This document shows, in pieces, positions 24,682 to 33,461 of a stretch of 43,612 bases of DNA (positions are counted from its first letter, which is position 1; each line of letters starts with the position of its first letter). The notes under the pieces were generated by a model that searched no databases, was not told the DNA's origin, and saw nothing but the letters and a program-made list of their open reading frames with translations. Origin of the DNA: a virus; the IMG/VR virus record IMGVR_UViG_3300044838_000064, positions 1-43,612 of that record. One strand, 5' to 3'. Both the position numbers and the translations under genes were made by a program.

Positions 24682-25418
24682 GTCTCGCAATTCTAGGACG
24701 CGCAACATTTGAGGATCTCTACGAGCCCGCCAAAGGGAAGAGCGAATGGGGCATGGACACGCTCACCCGGAAAATGTCAGGCGCACGGAGTTTATTGGAC
24801 GCTTTCATTGCGACACTCGCGCAAGGACAAATATTCGAAGGCTACTATTTGCAGACCTGGGAGCCGGATGACAACCCGGACATTGCAACAGTCACGCTTA
24901 ACTACAAAGGTCTGCTAACTAATGGCACTCCAGTTCCCGATGCGCAGACTGAAATCGTCCTCTCAAAAGGCGTCCGTTCCGCCGATTATTCATCTGAGAA
25001 TGACGGGAAAGGCAGGCTTTACGCAACGGGTGTGCTGGGCCAGTTCGGAACCGCTACGCCTGGTCCGGGAGAATACGGAACGATGGTGCAATGGACTTTC
25101 CAGAAGTTCTGCACCAGCGCCGTTATGGAGTTCACCTATCGGACCGCTCAAACGCGATATCGTTACATCTCTATCGGACGGTCATCCGCCCCTCGATATT
25201 CGACTGTGAATTTTCCCTTTGATCCGCAGATTATAAATCGGCGTATTGTTACTTCTGATGGCTCGACATTCGGGGCGGATTTTGAAGTCAGATTCGGCCT
25301 CACCCCGGTAGAAAACGAACAAGTAGTTTCCTATTCATCAAGACAGGTCATCGGGACGCCTTTTTTTGAGTGCGAGGACACCGTGCGTATTGAGTTAGGT
25401 AATCCGCTTACACCATAA
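24678..25418 (+). CDS. Distal tail protein, unassigned
   Basis: A 246-residue beta-rich protein (DIATVTLNYKGLLTNGTPVP ... YRYISIGRSSAPRY). Follows the tape measure with an ATGA overlap; distal tail or baseplate proteins normally lie here. No specific family recognised. Confidence 0.55.
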   Translation: MSLAILGRATFEDLYEPAKGKSEWGMDTLTRKMSGARSLLDAFIATLAQGQIFEGYYLQTWEPDDNPDIATVTLNYKGLLTNGTPVPDAQTEIVLSKGVRSADYSSENDGKGRLYATGVLGQFGTATPGPGEYGTMVQWTFQKFCTSAVMEFTYRTAQTRYRYISIGRSSAPRYSTVNFPFDPQIINRRIVTSDGSTFGADFEVRFGLTPVENEQVVSYSSRQVIGTPFFECEDTVRIELGNPLTP

Positions 25419-25425
25419 CACTTCT

Positions 25426-25728
25426 ATGTCTCTTCCAAAATTCGTTACAGAAGGAAAAAAATGGGGACCGAAAAAGCTTCGCGATATTTTTAAAGAAGTT
25501 GAAGAGGCGATTAATTTACGTTGTCCACGGGCTGATTGTGGAATTACCGTTACAGAGGATCCGGATGGCTTGCTGATCGGTGCTGATACATCCGCTAATT
25601 CTAGCTCTACTCAGTCCGGCGGCGGCGGCAGCGCCGCGGGCACGAGCGCTGATATCTATGGCGCTTTGAATGGACAGGGCGCGCTCTATCATCTTGTCCA
25701 AAGCGCGCCACCAACAGTTCTACCGTGA
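25426..25728 (+). CDS. Small tail-region protein
   Basis: One hundred residues: a basic helical N-terminus (EGKKWGPKKLRDIFKEVEEA), a Cys pair (CPRADCGI), then a Ser/Gly-rich linker. No family recognised. The stop overlaps the GTG of the next gene. Confidence 0.55.
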   Translation: MSLPKFVTEGKKWGPKKLRDIFKEVEEAINLRCPRADCGITVTEDPDGLLIGADTSANSSSTQSGGGGSAAGTSADIYGALNGQGALYHLVQSAPPTVLP

Positions 25729-26396
25729 GCGATCGCGTCGCGGCGATCACGGGGAACCGAAAAGGCATTGATCACGCCTGGGCGTTTGTTTCCGATAAAG
25801 CACTCCTCGACCCGCCTGTTTATCGGTGGAATCCGGTCGAAATTCCACTGGACACTTACATGCGCTGGATGTGGCTTGTAAGGCAATGGCAGGTCGATTG
25901 GCCGGATTTCCACACAGATCCAACCTTTATAACCAGAAAAGATGGACTAGGAAACGATATAGAAGACGAGCACCTGATTCACCAAAAAACGGACATTCCA
26001 CTGTCTTTCGGGCCAGGCATTTTTGCAGACATATTCGGCTCCGGTGTGGCAATCCTGCGCCGGCAACAGGATCAAGGGGTGCATCTCTACAATTTCGCTA
26101 CCACGAAATTTCTCCCGCCCTTGGAAATCACCCTGGAATTTCTGCACGATTCTTTTAGCACCGATAGCGGGCATCATCTCGCCAGTCCTGGATGGACAGT
26201 AGAATCAAGCGGGTCTTCTTTTATCGTTGATGGCTTCGCTATCCCGATGTTCTGGGCGCACAACACAGCCCATACTATGCCCACGTTCACTTCTTTCACC
26301 GTCACGCCGATTGAGTTTTATCCATTCAAGAATTTAGCCGGACAACCAGTCTGGGATACTGCGACCGGCCTGCGGACCGCGAACGATAACACCTAA
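25725..26396 (+). CDS. Distal tail protein, unassigned
   Basis: A 223-residue protein from a GTG start with an aromatic-rich N-terminal half (YMRWMWLVRQWQVDWPDFH) and a beta-rich C-terminal half. No family recognised. Its end overlaps the end of the leftward gene 26393-26587 by 4 bp, tail to tail. Confidence 0.55.
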   Translation: MSDRVAAITGNRKGIDHAWAFVSDKALLDPPVYRWNPVEIPLDTYMRWMWLVRQWQVDWPDFHTDPTFITRKDGLGNDIEDEHLIHQKTDIPLSFGPGIFADIFGSGVAILRRQQDQGVHLYNFATTKFLPPLEITLEFLHDSFSTDSGHHLASPGWTVESSGSSFIVDGFAIPMFWAHNTAHTMPTFTSFTVTPIEFYPFKNLAGQPVWDTATGLRTANDNT

Positions 26397-26587
26397 GAAC
26401 GTGCCGCGGAGGCAAACTGAATCCGTTTTTCTTCCCGGCGTTTCGCCACCGCAACCGGATCGAGTGTATCAAGGTAGAACGAAGCTCCGTAACTCGCGAC
26501 TGATGGATCGATTTCTGTGAACTGGTGCAATCCCAGCATTATTCCGTCGTAACGCAGTGGGATTGGATTTAAGGTTGCGTCTTGCAT
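26393..26587 (-). CDS. Leftward cassette, gene 3: small soluble protein
   Basis: A 64-residue protein on the reverse strand with a well-mixed composition (RYDGIMLGLHQFTEIDPSVA) and a basic helical tail. It starts 2 bases after the stop of the upstream leftward gene, so the two are probably cotranscribed. No family recognised. Confidence 0.6.
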   Translation of the reverse strand: MQDATLNPIPLRYDGIMLGLHQFTEIDPSVASYGASFYLDTLDPVAVAKRREEKRIQFASAARS

Positions 26588-26589
26588 GA

Positions 26590-26676
26590 TTACAGCCCGA
26601 GCGAATTAACGAGAAACGAAAGGACGCAATATAGCGCCGTTGCGAGGGTGATTCCGATTATCCATGTTGTTTTCAT
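26590..26676 (-). CDS. Leftward cassette, gene 2: single-span membrane peptide
   Basis: A 28-residue peptide, MKTTWIIGITLATALYCVLS followed by FLVNSLGL: a short basic start and one continuous hydrophobic span. It lies between two leftward genes with a 2-base gap to the next. Tiny membrane peptides of this kind occur as holin partners, superinfection-exclusion factors or toxins; which applies here is unknown. Confidence 0.55.
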   Translation of the reverse strand: MKTTWIIGITLATALYCVLSFLVNSLGL

Positions 26677-26713
26677 AGGTATTGTATTAGCGAGTTGCGT
26701 GCCAAATTATTCC

Positions 26714-26905
26714 CTAGGGTTTAATAGTGCTAGCCATTCGCATAATCGCGCTTTTCAATTCGCTCGCCTGACTGATTTTATTCAGCAGGAGAATTTCCGC
26801 CATTCCATCTCCGTCATTTATTGCATCGCGATGAGCGGAAACTAAGTCATTAAGGAGTGCCCCGGCTGATTGTAACGCCCTATTCATATTTTCAGATGTT
26901 TTCAT
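26714..26905 (-). CDS. Leftward cassette, gene 1: small helical protein
   Basis: A 63-residue helical protein (MNRALQSAGALLNDLVSAHR ... ASELKSAIMRMASTIKP). ATG at 26905 is preferred, with GGGA just upstream. An ATG at 26914 is close, and the frame stays open to 27049 but would then run into the start of the rightward gene at 27030. No family recognised. The promoter of the cassette should lie between 26905 and about 27030. Confidence 0.55.
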   Translation of the reverse strand: MKTSENMNRALQSAGALLNDLVSAHRDAINDGDGMAEILLLNKISQASELKSAIMRMASTIKP

Positions 26906-27029
26906 GTATCCCATTACAGCACAACCGATGCCGCGCAGTCCACGGAAACCGCTTCCTTCGAGGCCGAAAATGCGGATTGCCTTTTCCTCTCGAAAGTGAG
27001 ACTCATTAGCGCGAAATGAGAATCGAGCT

Positions 27030-27986
27030 GTGAGGTTATTTTTCGACATTGATCTGCAAAAGTTCGTGCTCGGGCCCGGGACAACGCAGGAACTTCTCTC
27101 GATAGAGCAAAAACGCTCGCCGAACTCGGAGATTGAGATTCAGTTCCTGAGAGGGGTAACGCCACAGGAACTCGTCGCAGGAGCCAGCGGGATTTTTGAA
27201 GTCAAAGAAACCGGAAAATACGACGCGAACGCTATCTTCCGGGCTGCATCGTGGGTGAAAACCGGGACCGGCGTTGACACGATTTACACTTTCACCCTCG
27301 ACCTCCAAAATGCTTCCGGGGATTTACTTCTCGGGGTCGACAATCCAATCACAGTCACGGCGACGAACGCGAGTGATACTTTTAATGCCACGGCGCACGG
27401 GCTATCCGATACCAACAAGGTTCAATTTTCCACCGACGGGACGTTGCCCGCGGGACTCCTGGAGAATCAGGATTATTTCGTCATCAACTCGACGGCAAAT
27501 ACGTTCAAAGTTTCTCTCACCTCTGGAGGATCAGCCGTCAACATCACAACCGACGGAAGCGGCACGCATAAAGTTCGCCGAATCGATAATGATGGATCGT
27601 CCGTGAATTTGATGGCGGCGATGCAATATGTCGCCGGCGGGAAAACAATAGAGAGCCAGACGTTCGTTTTCGAATACGTCAACGATGTCGTCAGAGACGG
27701 AGACACGAGCCCGGTTGCCGTTCCGGAAGATATCGTTCTGAACGTCCGCTCTGGAAAACAAGCAATCACCAACGGGACTGATACCGGCTCGGTTGTTTTC
27801 GGAACTGCGTTTACGGCTGGCGCGAACGTTGACGTTGTGGCAGTTGTCGCAAAACCAGCGGGCGGAGATAATATTTTCGCCACAGTCAAAGACGACGCCG
27901 TGACAGAGACAGGATTCGATTACGAACTCAGCGCGGAAGTTCCCGCTACCGGATACAAGCTTAACTGGATGGCCGTTGCGATATGA
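27030..27986 (+). CDS. Fibre-like / receptor-binding protein
   Basis: A 318-residue protein from a GTG start. Residues about 105-185 carry a common virion module ([20 protein letters not shown] ... [20 protein letters not shown]). The C-terminal 70 residues form a beta sandwich ([19 protein letters not shown] ... [13 protein letters not shown]) resembling small lectin-like fibre tips. It probably contacts the host. It opens the second fibre block, which ends with the duplicated lipoprotein/J-domain pair. Confidence 0.65.
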   Translation: MRLFFDIDLQKFVLGPGTTQELLSIEQKRSPNSEIEIQFLRGVTPQELVAGASGIFEVKETGKYDANAIFRAASWVKTGTGVDTIYTFTLDLQNASGDLLLGVDNPITVTATNASDTFNATAHGLSDTNKVQFSTDGTLPAGLLENQDYFVINSTANTFKVSLTSGGSAVNITTDGSGTHKVRRIDNDGSSVNLMAAMQYVAGGKTIESQTFVFEYVNDVVRDGDTSPVAVPEDIVLNVRSGKQAITNGTDTGSVVFGTAFTAGANVDVVAVVAKPAGGDNIFATVKDDAVTETGFDYELSAEVPATGYKLNWMAVAI

Positions 27987-29266
27987 AAAAACTTCTCTTT
28001 CTCTTTCTCTTTTTTGTCGCAGTCGGTCCGCTTCATTCGGCGGATTCGCGGATCGACAATCTGTTTGTCAAAAAAACCGCGAGTTTTCAGACCACGTTCG
28101 CGATTCCTGCGCTTGACGTAGATTGGTCCAAGTCGCACGTCTATTCCAAAACGCTTTCAGCAAACAGCACGTTCACTTTCTCTCAGACGAGCGACACCAA
28201 GCTCCTGATTCATGTTTATCTCACAAACACGGCGAGCAATTTCACTGTAACCTGGCCGGCGGGAATCATCTGGCCTGGAGGAGTTCAGCCAGTGCAAACA
28301 ACGGGCGCTAAAACCGATCTCTGGATATTCGAAAAATTCGGCTCAATTATCAGCGGACGCGTTATCGCGAATTTGTCAGTCGCAGTCGCGGGTCCAACCC
28401 CGACTCCTACTGGAACTCCAGGGCCAACCGGAACGCCGACACCCACGCCAACCGTGAGCCCGACGCCGACGCCGACACCGACCGTGAGCCCGACGCCAAC
28501 TGTGAGCCCGACGCCGACGGCCAGCCCGACGCCGACGCCGAGTGCAACTCCAACTCCAACTCCGACTCCAACTCCTTCTCCAACTCCATTTTCACCTTCA
28601 AGTCTATCTGGATTAGAGCTATGGCTTAAAGCCGACAGTTTGGGACTAAGTAACACTGATCCGGTGGCAACCTGGACGGACAACAGCGGCACGTCTAACG
28701 ACGCGACGCAGGGCACGACCGGGAAACGGCCAACGTTCAGAACATCTCAAGTCAACGGATTACCGGTCGTCAGATTTGATGGCTCTGATGACATATTACA
28801 GATAACCAACACTCTCTCTGAAACAGCAGGCAGTGCCTTCGTGGTGATAGCGACTAAATCCACTCCGGGAGAGCAGACGATCGTTATCTGCAGTCAAGGT
28901 GGTGCAACCGGAGGACTTCTTCTTTGGGCCGACACAAACCACAGTTCAAGTTGGGGGTCACTGGACATCGTTTTCAGCTCCTCCCTGGATTCTGGAGAGA
29001 ACTTGGTTACGGATACATTTAACCTGCTTGAACTCACCAGTTCCACGGCAGACGGTGCCAAGATTTATCGCAACGGAGTCCTTAAAGGCTCAAGCGCGAG
29101 CAAAGGTTATGGCGGACCGCCGACCTTCAGCGCCATTGGGGGGCAAGGCGACAACACTTCATTCCTGAACGCCGACTTTGCTGAAGTAATTGTTTACGAC
29201 AGCGTTCTTTCCCCGACAAATCGTGCGCTTGTTGAAGGATATTTGATGTCAAAATACAGCCTGTGA
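27983..29266 (+). CDS. Secreted LamG-lectin protein with Thr-Pro linker
   Basis: A 427-residue protein in four parts: a signal peptide (residues 1-20, [18 protein letters not shown]), a 115-residue beta domain, a Thr-Pro/Ser-Pro linker (about 138-203), and a concanavalin-like LamG domain ([19 protein letters not shown] ... [20 protein letters not shown]). LamG domains bind glycans. With its signal peptide it resembles a bacterial surface adhesin more than a fibre, but it sits in the fibre block. It may be taken from a host or may modify the infected cell surface. ATGA and GTGA overlaps tie it to its neighbours. Confidence 0.75.
   Translation: MKKLLFLFLFFVAVGPLHSADSRIDNLFVKKTASFQTTFAIPALDVDWSKSHVYSKTLSANSTFTFSQTSDTKLLIHVYLTNTASNFTVTWPAGIIWPGGVQPVQTTGAKTDLWIFEKFGSIISGRVIANLSVAVAGPTPTPTGTPGPTGTPTPTPTVSPTPTPTPTVSPTPTVSPTPTASPTPTPSATPTPTPTPTPSPTPFSPSSLSGLELWLKADSLGLSNTDPVATWTDNSGTSNDATQGTTGKRPTFRTSQVNGLPVVRFDGSDDILQITNTLSETAGSAFVVIATKSTPGEQTIVICSQGGATGGLLLWADTNHSSSWGSLDIVFSSSLDSGENLVTDTFNLLELTSSTADGAKIYRNGVLKGSSASKGYGGPPTFSAIGGQGDNTSFLNADFAEVIVYDSVLSPTNRALVEGYLMSKYSL
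28394..28591 (+). repeat. Thr-Pro coding low-complexity repeat
   Basis: Irregular repeats of ACNCCN-type codon pairs encode (TP)n and VSPTP units. The left part uses mostly CCG ACG, the right part CCA ACT, so the tract seems to have expanded at least twice from different seeds. The reverse strand is open here (GVGVG) but is only a shadow. Confidence 0.9.
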
Positions 29267-29637
29267 GAATTTTCGGAGCATTAATCTGCTCACTTTTATT
29301 AGCGTCTTGCGCGTCTCCGGTAGGGATTAAAAACAAGCCCGTGGCTACCTCGAAGCCTGCGATTGCCACGCGCCAGAGTAGGTCCATCGCGGCGACCAAT
29401 TCGACGAAGCAATTGACGTGGAACGCCAACCCGCCGGCTGAACACATTACGGCATACCGGGTTTACGAGGTGATGCCGCGAATCGGGACAACGCCTGCCT
29501 ATTGGCGGAACATCGGCAGCGCGGCCGTCCCAGGCTTTTCGGTGACTGGCCTGAGCGGCAGTATTCACGTCTATGCCGTTACTGCGTTCAACGCTGTCGA
29601 GAGCCCGAAGTCGGTTCCGATAATCGTAAAGATGTGA
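29263..29637 (+). CDS. FN3-like lipoprotein, copy 2
   Basis: A 124-residue paralogue of 13641-14021. It keeps the lipobox (LLLASC, Cys16) and the FN3-like domain; the stretch from [11 protein letters not shown] to the end is almost unchanged. The start is a GTG overlapping the previous stop. The N-terminal signal sequence has diverged more than the mature domain, which suggests selection on the exported part. Confidence 0.75.
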   Translation: MRIFGALICSLLLASCASPVGIKNKPVATSKPAIATRQSRSIAATNSTKQLTWNANPPAEHITAYRVYEVMPRIGTTPAYWRNIGSAAVPGFSVTGLSGSIHVYAVTAFNAVESPKSVPIIVKM

Positions 29638-30386
29638 TGAACGAACTGGTGAAATCACGGTGGCACTACGGCAACCGATCACAGCGAGTAAGCGCATTGC
29701 TCGACTCTCTTGGGATTCCATATCGACAAATGGCGGGCCAGGATTTTTGGCAAGCAAACAAGGAGCATCTGGCTGTCCTCTACCGCGAACTCCAGAGTGA
29801 AGCACGGGACCGGATACGAGAACTCCACCCGGACAATGGTGGTGACGGGCACGCTTTCGGTGATTTCGTGAGCACCTACAAAAAAGTTCTGCGACAATTC
29901 GTCCGCTACGGAGCGATGAACGTGGTCCGATCGCAAGTAGAAGAGGGCGCAGAAGTCTTGACCGTGCGCTCGGGCCAATTCCGTAATCCTGGCAGGGCAA
30001 TCGAGATGATGAAATTGATTCTGACCGGTGTCACCGACTCGGAGGTGGTCAGACGTTTCCGTAGTTCTCTTGCAACGGCCGCCAAGGTGCGCCGAGCAAT
30101 CGAGAAAGTTTGTCTTTGCGAGTGCGGCCGGCCCGGTAATCATCGAGGCTGGTGCGAAAGTCGACCGCATCCAAATCGGCAGGCGCTCGGGCGCAAACCG
30201 GGGTTCAGGATTGACGCAGAGACCAAACGGAAAATGAGTCTCGCGCGCATAGGCAAGCATCACACCGCGCAGTCCAGGCGACGAATTGGAGATGCGAACC
30301 GTCTTCATCAGGCGCGCAATCCGCAGCCGCGGATTGGAAGTAGATGGACAACCTGGAATAAGGAACCGTTAAAGATCGCCGCATGA
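29637..30386 (+). CDS. J-domain-like / NUMOD3-like DNA-binding protein, copy 2
   Basis: A 249-residue paralogue of 14021-14776, roughly 85 percent identical by eye. The HPD motif (RELHPDNGGDG), the Cys cluster (CLCECGRPGNHRGWC) and the NUMOD3-like segment (DAETKRKMSLARIGKHHTAQ) are all kept. A 3-residue stretch is missing before LGRKPG. Conservation of all parts in both copies argues that the whole protein is under selection. It starts at a TGATG overlap with the lipoprotein. Confidence 0.6.
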   Translation: MNELVKSRWHYGNRSQRVSALLDSLGIPYRQMAGQDFWQANKEHLAVLYRELQSEARDRIRELHPDNGGDGHAFGDFVSTYKKVLRQFVRYGAMNVVRSQVEEGAEVLTVRSGQFRNPGRAIEMMKLILTGVTDSEVVRRFRSSLATAAKVRRAIEKVCLCECGRPGNHRGWCESRPHPNRQALGRKPGFRIDAETKRKMSLARIGKHHTAQSRRRIGDANRLHQARNPQPRIGSRWTTWNKEPLKIAA

Positions 30387-30895
30387 GTGGCGAAGGCAGT
30401 CAGACCAGTAAACCGGGACGCGTTTGCGGTTCAAGCAATATCGACATTGCAGCGTACTTTACGCTATGGCTGGATAGACTGGAAGCGTTTCTCGAGGAGC
30501 GTGACCGGCGTTATGAGGATCGCTTCAAAGCGCAGGACGAAAAGACGACATTAGCTCTGACTGCGAGCAAGGAAGCTATTACCAAGGCAGAGACGGCGAC
30601 TGAGAAAAGGTTCGACGCCGTTAACGAATTCCGCGGCACATTGAGTGACCAAGCCGCTACACTTCTCCCAAGGCTTGAAGCTGTCACGAAATTCGAAGCC
30701 TACGACGAAAAAATCGAAAGTCTGAAAAAGGAAATCGGAATGTTGCGTGAGGACCGAAGCAAAAGCGGCGGACGCCAGGAGGTTGTTGTCGAACGCCGAG
30801 CCAGGAGTGAATGGATCATCGGGCTTTTCATTATGGCCGGGCTGGCGCTTTTCGGTTTAATTCTTGCACTCGCGGAGCTATTTGTGAAAAAATGA
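30383..30895 (+). CDS. Coiled-coil protein with C-terminal membrane span
   Basis: A 170-residue protein. Residues 30-125 are a charged coiled coil (KEAITKAETATEKRFDAVNE). Residues about 142-164 are hydrophobic (IIGLFIMAGLALFGLILALA). From memory the segment EKRFDAVNEFRGTLSDQ recurs in small phage membrane proteins near lysis genes. It overlaps the J-domain-like gene by 4 bp and would be the membrane partner of the second cassette. Confidence 0.65.
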   Translation: MSGEGSQTSKPGRVCGSSNIDIAAYFTLWLDRLEAFLEERDRRYEDRFKAQDEKTTLALTASKEAITKAETATEKRFDAVNEFRGTLSDQAATLLPRLEAVTKFEAYDEKIESLKKEIGMLREDRSKSGGRQEVVVERRARSEWIIGLFIMAGLALFGLILALAELFVKK

Positions 30896-30975
30896 TGACA
30901 TGCCCAACAGTTTTCGACGGGAGAACCGTCAACCGAAGCAGCGGAATCTGCGTAGTTAAGAACCCAATAAAACCA

Positions 30976-31206
30976 ATGAACAGAAAACTCGTCATCGCAT
31001 TCCTTTTTGGAATCGCACTTACATTACAGGCAGTGAACAGCTACGGAGCTCAACGCAAGGAAGGGCCGACCTCAGCTCCAGTCAGCGTCTCGGCTGACGC
31101 CCAACGCAAGGAGGCACCCACCATCCGTCCGATCACCACGGTCGTGATTGATTGGTTAAGTCGCATCCGCGCGACCATCCTTCCCGGGTCACAGCACAAA
31201 GAATAG
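30976..31206 (+). CDS. Small secreted peptide
   Basis: A 76-residue protein with a signal peptide (MNRKLVIAFLFGIALTLQAV, likely cut near NSYG-A). The mature part has two copies of AQRKE[G/A]PT and a hydrophobic helix. Whether the region 30896-30975 holds an earlier start is unclear. Probably periplasmic; no family recognised. Confidence 0.55.
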   Translation: MNRKLVIAFLFGIALTLQAVNSYGAQRKEGPTSAPVSVSADAQRKEAPTIRPITTVVIDWLSRIRATILPGSQHKE

Positions 31207-31213
31207 TTTGGTT

Positions 31214-31232
31214 TTGGACGCCATCCGTCCAA
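31214..31232. other. Hairpin in the 31207-31368 gap
   Basis: TTGGACG and CGTCCAA form a 7-bp stem around a 5-base loop. No T-tract follows. The rest of the 160-base gap before the holin-like gene shows no clear gene; it could hold a promoter for the lysis genes. Confidence 0.5.
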
Positions 31233-31368
31233 CCCGAATGGAGTCCAAAGAGCAGAATAAATGAACAAGATCCCTCATCGGAGTCGCGCTCGACTAAAAT
31301 CAGTCCAATAGTAAAATTTCGTGCTTGCTTTTTCTCATTCTCGTTATTAACTGAAAGGTCAAAGCGCA

Positions 31369-31725
31369 ATGAAACTCCCAGCCAATTGGAAAACTTCGGT
31401 TTCTGGAATCGGCGGCGTCGTGATGGCATTCATCGCCTGGCTCTCCACTCTCTCTTACGATCAAGGCGGGATCGCTTTAATCATTCCCTTGGCGTATAAG
31501 CCTTGGGTTTCAAAAATTGCGGCAATTGCTTCCCTTGCACTTCTCGGCTGGAACGCGATCCGCCAGAAAGATAAAAGCGTCACTGGCGGAATGGTGCAAC
31601 AGACTTCAAGCGGTGCCGTTGCTGATCCTGGCACGCAGAGCTTAGTCGATGCGACCGTCAAGGCTTCCGTTCAATCGGGCGACGCTTCGGTGACTCCCGA
31701 GCAGAGAAAGCAGGCAAATTCATGA
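31369..31725 (+). CDS. Holin-like membrane protein
   Basis: A 118-residue protein with hydrophobic segments at about 13-29, 34-44 and 49-62, then a soluble tail. Upstream, GAAAGG gives a ribosome site. Size, topology and place before a lipoprotein and the endolysin suit a holin that permeabilises the inner membrane at lysis. The stop overlaps the next start (ATGA). Function inferred from context. Confidence 0.55.
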   Translation: MKLPANWKTSVSGIGGVVMAFIAWLSTLSYDQGGIALIIPLAYKPWVSKIAAIASLALLGWNAIRQKDKSVTGGMVQQTSSGAVADPGTQSLVDATVKASVQSGDASVTPEQRKQANS

Positions 31726-32168
31726 AAACACTTCGCATCAGCATTCTTCCGCTTCTCATCGCATCCGGGTTTTTCTTTCAGGGCTGCGGCACGACCGAAG
31801 TCGCCAAAGCCCAACAGGTGACGCACGCCGCCGCGGTTGATTTCAACGCCTTTATTCAATTTGAAAAGGCGAACCGGGACCAACTCTGGAAAATCAATCA
31901 TGGCATCAAGCAAACGGCTGATAAGCTCAGACATAAAACATGCGACACTTGCGAGCCCAACGCCGCGAAATGGGTTAATAGCGCAATCGCCATGATCGAC
32001 GCTTACAAAAATGCCCGCACTCCGGAAAACAAAGCGAACATGGCAACTGCGATCGCCGTCTTGCAAGAGTTAGCCAATCAAATCACGCAATATTTTCTCG
32101 ACCCGCAAGTCAGATCAATCGACCCAGCAATCTCGGTCAAATACGGACAGACAAAAATCGTCCCTTAA
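31722..32168 (+). CDS. Lipoprotein in the lysis region (possible spanin)
   Basis: A 148-residue protein with a lipoprotein signal (MKTLRISILPLLIASGFFFQ then GC, Cys22). The mature part is helical with a Cys pair (CDTCEPNAAKW). It would be anchored to the outer membrane. Its neighbours make a spanin role possible, though Rz1-type subunits are usually shorter. Its 3' end overlaps the reverse-strand HNH gene by 32 bp. Confidence 0.55.
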   Translation: MKTLRISILPLLIASGFFFQGCGTTEVAKAQQVTHAAAVDFNAFIQFEKANRDQLWKINHGIKQTADKLRHKTCDTCEPNAAKWVNSAIAMIDAYKNARTPENKANMATAIAVLQELANQITQYFLDPQVRSIDPAISVKYGQTKIVP

Positions 32169-32613
32169 CGTGACGCCAGTGCTTATTAAGAATAATAGCT
32201 CTAATGGTTGTCGGTGCGACCATGTAGTGACGCGCCAGGGCAGCCAACGATTCCCCGCCAGCGTGCTGCTCGCGTATGTTTCGTATTTTATCGTCGTTCA
32301 ACTTGGCGTTTCCATGGGCTTGCCCGCGCAAAAAACGAGCACGCCCTTTGGCCATCATATCGTGAGTGTTGTCCCCGTTTGTGCCGAGAAAGAAATGATC
32401 CGGGCGCACGCAAAAAATGTTGTCGCAGGTGTGGCAAACGTTTTGTCCGATTGGAATTTCCCCAATATAGATCATATAGCTGACTCGATGCGCCAGCCTA
32501 TTTTTTCCCAGATAACTGAACGTCCCGTATCCATTTTCGTTCGTGCAGCCAATCCATTTCCAGCAGCGGTCTGTTATATGAACATATTTCAAGAATCGCA
32601 ACTTCACGTCCAT
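32137..32613 (-). CDS. HNH homing-type endonuclease
   Basis: A 158-residue protein on the reverse strand. It starts with the HNH_3-type lead-in CWKWIGCTNENGYGTFSY, then RLAHRVSYMIYIGEIP, and the nuclease core VCHTCDNIFCVRPDHFFLGT with NGDNTHDMM. The C-terminal 50 residues form a helix-turn-helix typical of these free-standing homing enzymes (DKIRNIREQHAGGESLAALA). Such genes spread by cutting alleles that lack them. It is inserted in the lysis region against the direction of all neighbours, which is a sign of mobility. Confidence 0.88.
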   Translation of the reverse strand: MDVKLRFLKYVHITDRCWKWIGCTNENGYGTFSYLGKNRLAHRVSYMIYIGEIPIGQNVCHTCDNIFCVRPDHFFLGTNGDNTHDMMAKGRARFLRGQAHGNAKLNDDKIRNIREQHAGGESLAALARHYMVAPTTIRAIILNKHWRHVKGRFLSVRI

Positions 32614-32659
32614 AAATCAAATAGTAGCCATTCCATAAACATTTAACAGGAGGAAAATT

Positions 32660-32848
32660 TTGGACCCAGCAACAGCATTACTAATTTTGAAGGGGCTTCT
32701 CGACCTTCTCCCACTGGCCGCGCAACAGGTCTCAATCTTTCGCGAAAGAGGCGAATACACAGAGGAGGAATGGGCGGCAGTCAAGGCGCAAGTAGCTGCC
32801 TGGAAAACTGATCCGGCGTGGCAGGAAGAGCCTGACCCGGCGCCGTGA
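32660..32848 (+). CDS. Small protein with strong RBS and TTG start
   Basis: A 62-residue protein. The perfect ribosome site AGGAGG at 32648-32653, six bases before TTG, fixes the start. It has a hydrophobic N-terminal helix (ATALLILKGLLDLLPLAA) and an acidic C-terminus (EEEWAAVKAQVAAW). It may be a small membrane-associated lysis or holin-like protein. No family recognised. Confidence 0.65.
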   Translation: MDPATALLILKGLLDLLPLAAQQVSIFRERGEYTEEEWAAVKAQVAAWKTDPAWQEEPDPAP

Positions 32849-33336
32849 AAGAGCAACCGGAACAACCAGTCATCAGCAGCAGCTTTCAGCAATTGCTGTG
32901 GCAGATAATTAAACTGGCTCTAACGATTTTGGGACAGCCGGCCGGCAATAGGTTCGAGAGATTCCAATTTACGATCGGGCCAACAACCAACAAAGGAAGG
33001 AAAACAAACACAGTGATTCTTAACTTCACTAGTACGCAAAAAGTAAAAGTCCATCTCGCTCCAATTGATGACGAGGTGCCACCGCAGCCCGCGCCAGTTG
33101 ACGGTGTTCCCGTGTGGACTGTCATCGATGGCGACGTGACATTGGATGTCGCGGCTGACGGTCTCTCGGCTAACGTTATCAGCGGCGCACCTGACGTGGT
33201 CAGCCACGTTGGTCTCTCCGCCGACGCGGACCCAGGGACGGGCGTCCAGACCATCACCGACACGATCGAGTGCCACGTCAGTCATCCGCTGGCGACGAAT
33301 CTCGGCTTGACGGCGGATGCGCCAGTGCCGAAATAA
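32845..33336 (+). CDS. Ig-like domain protein
   Basis: A 163-residue protein from a GTG that overlaps the preceding stop. Residues 1-45 contain a hydrophobic helix (LLWQIIKLALTILGQ). Residues 55-163 look like an immunoglobulin-like domain (VWTVIDGDVTLDVAADGLSA ... VSHVGLSADADPG). Similar domains occur in phage structural and secreted proteins. Its role near the lysis genes is unknown. Confidence 0.6.
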   Translation: MKEQPEQPVISSSFQQLLWQIIKLALTILGQPAGNRFERFQFTIGPTTNKGRKTNTVILNFTSTQKVKVHLAPIDDEVPPQPAPVDGVPVWTVIDGDVTLDVAADGLSANVISGAPDVVSHVGLSADADPGTGVQTITDTIECHVSHPLATNLGLTADAPVPK

Positions 33337-33461
33337 CCGCGTATAAACGCTTTCTCCTTGAGCCGTGCCGAAGCGGTAACGTCCGGCAAGGTTGGCGCGC
33401 GTTGAATTAAGGCCTCAACGCACGCAGTCCTTTCTAGCGGCTCAGGGAGAGCTTTTCGGCA

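Noticed and set aside
26582-26845. Forward frame of 87 residues with lipobox-like LASC
   Set aside because: It is antisense to two leftward genes with better starts, spacing and composition.
28285-28716. Reverse-strand GVGVG-rich frame
   Set aside because: It is the mirror of the Thr-Pro linker; low complexity keeps the reverse frame open.
32170-32646. Forward frame of 158 residues
   Set aside because: Antisense to the clear HNH gene on the reverse strand.
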